From Epiperipatus broadwayi (taxonomy: Eukaryota > Onychophora > Udeonychophora > Euonychophora > Peripatidae): a stretch of 64,000 bases of DNA. Numbering within the stretch: position 1 is the first letter of the stretch; each line of letters starts with the position of its first letter. This document shows positions 1 through 7,856 of the stretch, piece after piece. The notes under the pieces were generated by a model. That model was not told the origin of the DNA. It did no database searches and saw only the letters and a list, made by a program, of their open reading frames with translations. The translations under genes and the position numbers were made by a program. Where the stretch lies: assembly GCA_028023455.1 (NCBI GenBank), contig JAQFVV010000003.1, forward strand, positions 394,001 through 458,000, given 5' to 3'.

Positions 1-396
1 CAAATTGTCAGATTGATTCGACGAAATTTACCATGCCATATTGAGCAAATTCTCATCACTGCAGATAGGTATACTATTGAAGAAGTGAGTGAGATTCTAG
101 ATGCCTTAGAGTTGAGTGATGGCAGTTTAGAAAGAGGAAATAGACAGTTGAAGGAAAAGTTAAATTATCCAATAGCTGCAATGCAGGTTAGGCCCAATAT
201 TTATCAGAGAGTTATGAGAAATGAACCATATTTTAGTGCAAAAAGTAGATTTGTTCCTAAGGCTAGAAATCCAAGTATAGTGAATCGAGGTAGGAATAAA
301 CCATTAATTCAGGATAGTCAGCCTTCAACCAGTGGGGTTACCACTATTTTAAGGAAGACAGGGGGTAAAGCTGTTGACAAGACCATGTTAAACTAG
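1..396 (+). pseudogene. gag: gag, C-terminal part (element A)
   Basis: The frame is open from the first base of the window to a TAG stop, so this is the end of a longer protein and not a separate small gene. About 130 residues are visible. It is polar and charged, with a tail rich in Ser, Pro, Arg and Lys, as expected for the end of a Gag that contacts RNA. No CCHC zinc knuckle (C-x2-C-x4-H-x4-C) is present in the visible part or in the linker before protease, and element B lacks it too. The identification rests mainly on position immediately upstream of a gypsy protease and not on strong domain similarity. Confidence 0.6.
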
Positions 397-410
397 AGAG
401 GTCTTTGTTT

Positions 411-581
411 ATGTGTTCCTCTATGCAAGGGCCTTCAATGTATCAAAAGGGGGACAATATGTGGCTTTTAAATACATTAGATCTGGACATAGACTACTTA
501 GAGCCATTTAACATTGGTGAGCCACCTATCATGTATCAATGTCCAGTAGTAACCTTATATATTGGAGGAATTAAAAATTGA
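411..581 (+). pseudogene. gag-protease linker segment (element A)
   Basis: A short open segment in a different frame from the gag fragment ends in a hydrophobic strand (CPVVTLYIGG) that corresponds to the segment CPIILIKVG just before the protease active site in element B. In B this linker is continuous with protease. Here it runs into TGA because of a one-base shift in an A-rich run near 575-580, after which the protease frame takes over. It is therefore a frameshifted part of the polyprotein and not a separate gene. Confidence 0.6.
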
Positions 582-1959
582 AGCTTTAATTGACTCTGGA
601 AGTCAAGCTTCTATACTATCAGAGCATATGTATATGAAAATTATAGCTGTACAAGGGAATATCCCATCCCTTCCCATAAAACAAATTCAAGTCACTCTAG
701 CCAATGGAAAGAGGACTAGGCTCTTTAACAAGCAAGTCTTGATTACCTTTATTGTTAATGGTGCCAAATTTGAACATGTGTTTCTCATCATGCCAGGATT
801 AATACATGAAGCTATTATAGGATCTGACTTCATGATGATTCATCAATGTAAAATTGATTTTCAAAATAAAATTTTTTATTGTGGAGAAGAAAGGCTCAAG
901 TTTGAATATGGATCACATAACCTTTCTAGTCAATTATTGTGTATCCATGATACATCAATTGATGTTAGCATTCAGGCTAAAGTGGGAAATGTTTGTGAAG
1001 ACAATTCTAAATTTAAGGAAAATTTATTCCAATTGATGTATAATTATAAATGTATATTTTCTAAAATTCCTGGTATCATAGAGGGATATGTTCATCGAGT
1101 ACAATTAACAAGTAATGACCCTTTCCAGCAAAAGATGTACCCAATTCCATATCAATATCAGGATGAGGTACAGAATCAAATAGATAGAATGCTAGAATGG
1201 AAAATAATTAAAAAATGTCCTTCTCCTTATGTTAATCCACTAGTGATCATAAAAAAGAAGGATAACTCTATAAGAGTTTGTTTAGATGCTCGTATGTTAA
1301 ACCAAATGACCATTCCTGAGCATGACATTCCTCCACCAGTACATGAACTCCTTATTAAATTTCGAGATAAGTCAATTTTTTCCACATTTGATCTAACATC
1401 CAGCTATTGGCAAATTCCACTACATGAGGAGGATCAGCAATATACAGCATTTCGTTTCAAGGGACAGTCGTATGTTTTCAGACGTATGCCCTTCGGCCTC
1501 ATTAATAGTGGAGCTGGTTTGATTAGATGTTTAGACATGGTCTTTTCAAGACAATTAAAAGAAAAGATTATCATGTATGTGGATGATATAGTCATCGCGT
1601 CAGATAGTATGGAAGAGCATCTGGAATGCTTACGAATGTTCTTTCAAGAGTGTTCCTCCAAAAATATCAAGATTAATTTAGAGAAGTGCTCTATAGCAGA
1701 AAAAGAAATTACTTTTCTGGGACACTTAGTCAATGAGCATGGTATCCAACCCCATCCAGAAAAGGTGGCTGCTATACAGCGTTTCCCCATACCTAAAACT
1801 GTAAAACAGTTAAAATCGTTCTTCGGTCTATGCAACTACTACCATAAATTTTATGAGAACTTTGCTGGAGACACTTTATATCTTTCTAAATTATTAAAAA
1901 AGGTGAAAAATGGCATTGGACCATTGAGCATAGTAATGAGTTTGAAAAGATTAAAATAA
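562..1959 (+). pseudogene. pol: protease and reverse transcriptase (element A pol, first part)
   Basis: Retropepsin-type aspartic protease followed by reverse transcriptase. The protease triad Asp-Ser-Gly is at residues 11-13 of this segment, inside ALIDSGSQAS, and the flap/second half includes IIGSDFM. RT begins with the usual proline-rich entry (YPIPYQYQDEV), continues through FSTFDLTSSYWQIPL (first catalytic Asp) and MPFGLINSG, and carries the YVDD catalytic box at residues 339-342. The FLGH and SFFGLCNYYHKF motifs of the thumb region follow. The frame fails at an A-rich run near 1890-1900. The RNase H frame begins there, so the last 20 or so residues before the stop are out-of-frame read-through. 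The apparent start is a TTG codon, which confirms that this is an internal piece of a polyprotein. Confidence 0.92.
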
Positions 1960-1973
1960 ATTTTCTTAAATAC

Positions 1974-3674
1974 ATGATTTTAGCATATCCTGACTTCAGT
2001 AAAACATTTTATCTACAGATAGATAGTAGCCACTATGGTCTGGGAGTAGTACTATATCAACTTAATGATAATCAGATGCCCCAGGTATTATATTTCTTAA
2101 GCAGGCACTTAAGAGGGGCAGAGCTGAACTACTCCATCACTGAAAAAGAGACTTTAGCTGTTGTCTGGGCATTCCAGAAATTGCGCCAGTTCTTGTTAGG
2201 CTCTGAAGTGATTGTGTTGTCAGACCATAGAAGTCTGGAATTTTTAAATCGCAGTTACTTAAATAATGAAAGGCTTGTAAGGTGGAGCTTGTATCTCCAA
2301 CAATATAACTATAAAGTTATTTATATTGAAGGGAGAAAGAATATTCCTGCGGATATCCTTAGTTGCCACCCTATCTATCTGGTAGCTAGAAACCCCAATA
2401 CTCAGAACATATGTATCAACAGTATGAATATTATGCAGGATGATTATATAGAGGATGAGTATAAAAATCTCTCTATGCTTCAAAGTCAGGATATGAAAAT
2501 AAATAGCATCCTGACTATCTTAAATAATCAGGATAATAAAACACAAGTTAATAAATATATCAGAAGAGTGTACCAAAGATATAAGGTATATCAAAATGTC
2601 TTAATGTTTAAGATAGATGTCAATGATGAGGAATCATGGAGAATTGTAGTCCCACAATCTTTAATAGATAAATTAATAGTATATACCCACAATAAATATG
2701 GTCATTACGGGGCTCCCAAAATTTTTTATGTGTTAAAATCTATTTTCTATTATAGAAATATGTACAGGAGAATCATAGAAAGTATTAAATCATGTGACAT
2801 TTGTCTTAAATCAAAATATTGTAATAGGTCCTATGCAGGTGTACTGCAACCTATAGTTCCTAATCGGCCTAATGAATTGTTAGCCATCGATTTTTACGGA
2901 CCCCTTCCACCTTTTAACCGGCAAAAGTTTATCTTAGTTGCATATGACGTTTTCAGTAAATGGGTAGCAGCGTATCCCATACCAAAAGCTGATGCAAAGA
3001 ATGTTATCAAATGTTTAATGGGAAATCAATTTCCTATTGTTGGTAAGCCTGATAGTATACTGACTGATCATGCAACTGCATTTGTATCTCACCAATGGAA
3101 TCACTGGATTCAAATTCAAGGTATAAAACACATTATGAGCTCCATAAGGAATCCTCAATCTAATCCTTGTGAGCGCATAATGAGAGAGTTAAGTAGATTA
3201 TTTCGAGTCTATGTACCAGATAACCATACCCAATGGGTTCGTAAATTGCCTGAAATTATTAGTTATATAAATATAACTTATCATGAGTCTACTGGTTTTT
3301 CTCCCATGAGGCTACATTATGGGAGACATGAACCTATTTTAATTAAAACTCCATTTCCAATAGTTAGGGAAAATATTGATATACAAATAGATCAGGAAAA
3401 GGCAAAAATTAAGCTTAAAATTATGGGCAAGAAAAGAGTTAAAAGGTCACGTAATAAGCCACACCCCTTTAAAATAGATGATTTAGTATTATTACGAACA
3501 CCTCATGTCAGTGATGTTCAGAAGAATAAATATAAAAAATTCTTAAGCTTGTATGAGGGTCCTTACAAAATTCTAAAACAGATTGGAGAGAATGCTTTCC
3601 TGCTGTCAACTCCAGAAGGTATTAGAGGAACTTATAATGCCCGAAGCCTCATTCCTTATTATGTAAGAGTCTAA
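1974..3674 (+). pseudogene. pol: RNase H and integrase (element A pol, second part)
   Basis: RNase H comes first: Asp at residue 17 (QIDSSHYGLG), then TEKETLAVVWAF and LSDHRSLEFL. The integrase follows: an HHCC zinc domain (HNKYGHYG ... CDICLKSK) and a catalytic core with Asp306 (AIDFYGPLP), Asp365 (TDHATAF) and Glu400 (SNPCERIMREL), that is 34 residues between the second Asp and Glu. A C-terminal GPY-type module (YEGPYKIL) ends the protein. The frame is truly open from about 1899, overlapping the preceding segment in another frame. No stop interrupts it up to the natural end about 290 bases before the polypurine tract. The protein itself looks well preserved, but it cannot be reached from gag without frame changes. 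Confidence 0.92.
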
Positions 3675-3955
3675 AACAGAAGTTGTCAAAATTAGTGTGA
3701 TAGAGATTATCAATTTAGTTATTGGGATATTTACAGTTTGTTAATTTAAGGACAAATTAATAAACCTAATAGTAAAGTTAGTGTGATATTTAGAGTTTAT
3801 GAATGGTTCAAAGGCAAAGTAATAGACTTAATAGTGAAATTCAAGAGTACAGGGAATTTTGTTCATTTATTTATTGTAGAAAGCCATGCAGTAGAAATCA
3901 ATATAAAAGATTTTTTTGTTTCAAAGGTTAAGTATTATAAAATTTAAAATTAAAT
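3675..3955 (+). other. 3' untranslated stretch of element A
   Basis: Non-coding and AT-rich. It contains two loosely repeated stretches around GTGTGATA-GA and AGTTTAT-GAAT at about 70-base spacing. No gene was found. It lies between the integrase stop and the polypurine tract, where gypsy elements commonly carry a short spacer or, in errantiviruses, an env gene. No env-like frame is present. Confidence 0.6.
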
Positions 3956-3967
3956 GAAGGGAGGGGA
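3956..3967 (+). promoter_or_regulatory. polypurine tract of element A
   Basis: A twelve-base purine run (GAAGGGAGGGGA) directly abuts a TGTTGTG sequence. This is the standard layout for plus-strand priming of reverse transcription next to a 3' LTR. It fixes the LTR start at 3968. Confidence 0.75.
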
Positions 3968-5906
3968 TGTTGTGCACTTTTTATTAGCTCAGACTATTCT
4001 AAAATAAAATTTTAGTGTATAATTTTAAATTTTACAAATCCAATAATATTTACTTATTAAAAGAAGACAATAATGACGTATTAGATCATAAGATTTAAAC
4101 TCGGTTTTAGCTAATGGAAATTTATAAATGATTTTAACTCAAAATACATATAGAAAATAACCTACAGAGTCATATATGTGCAGATGGATGAACAATTAAT
4201 ATTATTTGGAGTTTAAAACCAGTGAAGTTTAAATTGTAATTTTGTAAACATAATGCGTAGTAGGGACTAATAATTATTGTGGGTGCGCATTTGATTTTAA
4301 ACATAGAAATTAGTTATCTTCAAATCTTACTATATTTAAAAGTAAATAAATAAAGTTTAATTTTAAAAATACTGATTTAAAATTAAAACAGTAAATTCTA
4401 TCTTTATTTAAATTCTAAAAAATATTGTATTTTAATATTTTTTTAAAAAAAAGGAAAATCGGTCATTTTAAAATAATAAACCAAAAACTTTCAAAATAAA
4501 TAATTGTTTCATAGAAAAAAGTGGGAAAATATTAGCCAATCAAAGAATTTCAAACAATCTGGGAATATGAAATTCAAGAGAGGAAAAAAAAAGAGAGCTT
4601 CTTGATCGTAAAGTTGAAGTAACTAAGTTTTTTTTTCTTGGTGATATTTTTTTTAAAAAAAAAACAAAGTTGGATTAAAATTCCTAAAACCTTATGATTT
4701 ACAACTCTATATTAATATACATGGATAATTATAAGCTCTGTTGTTAAAATAATGGAATAAATTAATCGTTTTTCTACTGGGCAAGTCAATAATCGGAATT
4801 CCCAATAATCTCTTGAAAATTAATAAGTATTGAAGAAATAATTGGAGATGAATAGTCAACGAATATATTCACGGAAAAATAACAATAATTGTGCCATAGG
4901 GAAAATGAACTGCAGTAATACACAAAAGGAAATAAATAAACACCGTAAATATCCAGTAAGGATAGATAAAAAAATAGTATATCTCTTGGAAACAGTTAAG
5001 TATATATATTTAAAATTCAATGGAACTAAATTAGTAATAAATAAAAGGGTTCATTATTATTCTGGATATATTATTTATTTTGAGCCATACCAGCATGGAT
5101 GTCAGTTTTATAAAGTTTTAGCTGAAAAAAAAAAAAACGTTGCACGATGCATTTTTAATTGAAATAATAAGTGTGCTTTTTACTATGGAGAGAAATATAT
5201 ATCATATAAAGTAAATAAAGCAAGCCACAAATAAATTTTTATTACTAAACAAAGAACAAAACAAGGATTATTGTTGTAGTAACTCAAATACCTAGCGAAT
5301 CTTAGGATAAGCAGAATCTTCAAAAAATAAGGAAAAATAAAAACATTATGATAAGTTTATGGAGTGTGGAACAACTAGAAGATTTAAAATTGTTCTTATA
5401 CTTTAGCTGAGAGTTAAAACAGAACTTCTTTCTAATGTTAGTATTTATATTTTTAATCGATGATTTGTTAGTATAATGGGGGGGGGGGAGAGAAAACTAA
5501 TTTAATAAGGAATTAATTCAAGTGTTGTTATATTAATAGTTATTTAATAATTCGGTTAAGTTTAAAGATTATGAATCCTTTAAATAAATAAATATACTCG
5601 ATATTTTAGTATGAAAGGGTATTTAAAATGATATATACATACTCCAAAGAGCAGGTTATATATACATGTACAAATGGATAAACTAAAAAAAAACAATGAT
5701 TTTGTTCTTATGTGAAAGATAAAAGTAGTAATTTTGTTTGCTTACCAACCTCCAGAATTATAACCCTATATTCTCATTTATTTTTTGTATTGTTACTTAA
5801 TCATCAAGTACTACTATTATGTAGAGGTTAAACTAATGAACCAGGAATGGGAAAAAAAAAGATTGTTTAATAAACTAAATATGTGATATATAGTTCACAT
5901 ACATAG
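3968..5906 (+). repeat. candidate 3' LTR of element A, left part
   Basis: Begins TGTTGTG right after the polypurine tract. The sequence is AT-rich, with a CCAATC box near 4538, several AATAAA signals (for example near 4343 and 5212) and long A/T runs, but the promoter and polyadenylation assignments are guesses. The 5' LTR of A is outside the window, so LTR identity cannot be tested here. The stretch is cut at 5906 by element B. If the LTR resumes after B, as proposed, it would total about 2.2 kb. Confidence 0.5.
4842..5162 (+). CDS. unrecognised 106-codon frame within the element A LTR
   Basis: An open frame for a basic, Lys/Asn/Tyr-rich protein. The C-terminal half (a YLLETVKYIYLKFNG stretch, then a Tyr- and Cys-containing segment) looks less random than the N-terminal part. 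I recognise no domain. AT-rich LTR sequence of this length can contain such a frame by chance. Without the partner LTR or other copies, coding status is undecided. Confidence 0.2.
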   Translation: MEMNSQRIYSRKNNNNCAIGKMNCSNTQKEINKHRKYPVRIDKKIVYLLETVKYIYLKFNGTKLVINKRVHYYSGYIIYFEPYQHGCQFYKVLAEKKKNVARCIFN

Positions 5907-7443
5907 TGTAACAAACAGGTTCGAATACACGCATATGTAAAATATGACATAATTGATAGTGTTAATGTAGGGACCATGTATAAACAAATAAATAAAAGAA
6001 TATATGTAAACGGTCATTCGAACCCGGTTACAAGTAATGTAGATATAGCGTATGTGTGAGTATAAAAATACGTAGTTAGTATCGGAGGGGTTGCGATCAC
6101 TTATATATGTAGAGCTGTATAAAGCGCAATTAATTATTCTTAGATAGATTTTATTCACATAGTTTTTTTTTTGAGTTTATTAATAATTTTGGTAACACGT
6201 GTTTTCTTTTGTTGAGTCACCTTGTGAACATGTGAGAACTGAAATAGGATGAGTGAATTGCTGTAGGCAGTTTGGTAATAACTGGCGCCGGGAAGGCGGA
6301 AAACTGGTCTGTGGATATAGTTTTTTTTTTGTGTTGAAGAACAATGGAAGGACTGGTCAGCGGCGTAGGAATATGCAGAAAGATTTTGAAAAGTTAAAGG
6401 TGAATACAAAAGAACTTTTTTTTTTGTCTTGCGCTCGAGTGGAGAAAAAGAAAAAAAAAAAAGAGAGAAGCGGCTTGAATCCTAACAAGGAGGACGCAAA
6501 GATTTTTCTTAAGAAGTTTTAATATTTTTTTGTCAGAAAATGTCGGGGTAATTGGATTGTGCGCTAGTCGTTACTCGACTCCGAGGATACTCGTCATGAA
6601 TTCACCTGACCGGATTTGCGAACTGTCATAATAAATCAAGAGATTTTGTTCCATCGAGGAAATGTTGACCAAAATCGTTCGAGATTTAGACCTTTGCGAA
6701 AGAGTACACCAACTACTCCACCTCTGAAACCTGTCGCCGGACCTAACGACCATTGGAACTGTTTGCCTTCCGTGAGATCCACCAGATTAAGTTCGTGGCC
6801 AGACGTCAATACAGACTTGTTTAATCGAGTGAGTCCAGGTAAAGTGACACGTCACCAACTATTTTCTGTATATGTATCTCAATAAAGAATTCGTGTTACC
6901 TCAGTTAATTGCTATATTAAAATTTTATATTTAAAGTTAGATATATGACTATATTAATCATACCGCTCACATATATATGTATTTGCATTATTTGATGTGT
7001 GGATGAATGAGCGTGATATATATGTGTGTATGATAATGGATGGCCTGAGTGTTTGCATAGCAATCATATATGTAGGTCCGAATGAGATTTATTGGGAGGG
7101 TATATGATCAAGTAGAATAAATCCCATCAGACCCGGGTTAGATTAAGGATTTCGAGCTTTAAGCTATCGCAAAATAAATATATGCGTAGGACAGTGTGGG
7201 TTAATTTATAGCCTTGTTCTCTAGATAGACAGATGTCCCCAACCTTGAGATTGAGCTAGTTCGGTGCGTCACCACATCAGATAGATATCAGAACCTATAT
7301 ATATGTTTTCGAGGAGGTAATTCCTACCTACTGGTAAGATTGGCGCGTGAGATGGGTTCAAACCATGCTCATAAATACCTCTCGTCGAAGCTTCGGGTGA
7401 GAGTCCATAATGGAGGAATATAGATATGTCGGTGGGTGTTATA
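5907..7443 (+). repeat. 5' LTR of element B
   Basis: Starts TGTAACA and ends TGTTATA, a near-perfect short inverted terminal pair. The terminal dinucleotides are TG and TA, not TG and CA, if the TSD assignment is right. An AATAAA signal lies at 6881-6886, downstream of a GC-richer block with several short frames. Those frames recur in the other LTR only because the LTRs are nearly identical, so they are not evidence of coding. An inverted copy of the LTR start (ATTCGAACCCGGTTACA) lies at 6016-6032. Confidence 0.93.
6881..6886 (+). promoter_or_regulatory. AATAAA polyadenylation signal in the 5' LTR (copy at 12680-12685 in the 3' LTR)
   Basis: A canonical AATAAA hexamer in the context CTCAATAAAGAATTCG lies about 975 bases into each LTR. 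In the 3' LTR it would direct 3' end formation of the element transcript. The R/U5 boundary would then fall shortly after it. No experimental or comparative confirmation is visible. Confidence 0.45.
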
Positions 7444-7444
7444 A

Positions 7445-7456
7445 TGGCGTCCCAAC
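7445..7456 (+). promoter_or_regulatory. primer-binding site of element B
   Basis: TGGCGTCCCAAC starts one base after the LTR end. TGG is the complement of a tRNA 3' CCA, and the position is the standard one for the minus-strand primer. The following bases would require a tRNA ending in ...GACGCCA, that is with discriminator G. I could not assign the isoacceptor from memory. Confidence 0.7.
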
Positions 7457-7856
7457 TAACGGGGCAGCGAATGTTAGAGAACGGGCAAGTAAGCAGATTT
7501 TTTTTTTTTTAAATAAAAGAAAGGAAAAGGGAAAATAAAAGCGATAGTGGTGATAAAGCGGAAAGAGCGTGAAAACATATGGGAAAGATGGTAGATGGGC
7601 ATGTTCTGCGGGCGAATGTGTGGATGAAAAGGTTCTCATAGGGTCGTGGGGAAATAGCGTTGATGTATGTTGAAACATATATATAAAGTCAGGGTTTAGA
7701 AAGCAGAGGTTAAGAATTTATCCAATAGTGAGATATCATAAACGATATCGTTCAAGAGGATAAGAAGGGGCAAAGGTATCAGGTGGGTCATGACAGGACC
7801 ACAGGAAGCCGGGGTGACGAACCTGGCACATAACCTTAATAATAAGATAGATAAAG
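7457..7856 (+). other. 5' leader of element B, with possible upstream gag start
   Basis: Purine-rich leader with long A/G runs. An ATG at 7790 opens a frame that reads about 50 codons (MTGPQEAGVTNLAHNL...) and then stops. It overlaps the annotated gag start in another frame and ends just as the Gag-like sequence of the main frame begins. It may therefore be the true Gag N-terminus displaced by an indel near 7880-7900. The main frame has an in-frame TAG just upstream of its own ATG. Confidence 0.4.

Larger units (their letters stand above)
1..5906 (+). mobile_element. Ty3/gypsy LTR retrotransposon A (5' end outside window, decayed)
   Basis: The gene order gag - protease - reverse transcriptase - RNase H - integrase, followed by a polypurine tract and an LTR-like start beginning TGTTGTG, is that of a Ty3/gypsy (Metaviridae) retrotransposon. 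The 5' LTR and most of gag lie left of the window. The coding region is split into at least four frame segments by small indels, so it cannot make an intact polyprotein. Proteins align well by eye with those of element B just downstream, but codon use is far more AT-rich, which suggests an older copy. Its 3' LTR seems to be interrupted by element B, and the remaining LTR may resume after position 13250. The A boundary on the right is inferred, not proven. Confidence 0.85.

Noticed and set aside
3675-3955. env gene after integrase in element A
   Set aside because: No open frame of useful length, signal peptide or membrane segment lies between the integrase stop and the polypurine tract. Element B has only about 60 bases there.
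6571-6885. Identical 60- and 89-codon frames at 6571-6885 and 12370-12684, suggesting a conserved protein
   Set aside because: They lie in the two LTRs of one element. Identity comes from LTR synthesis and says nothing about coding constraint. No domain is recognised.
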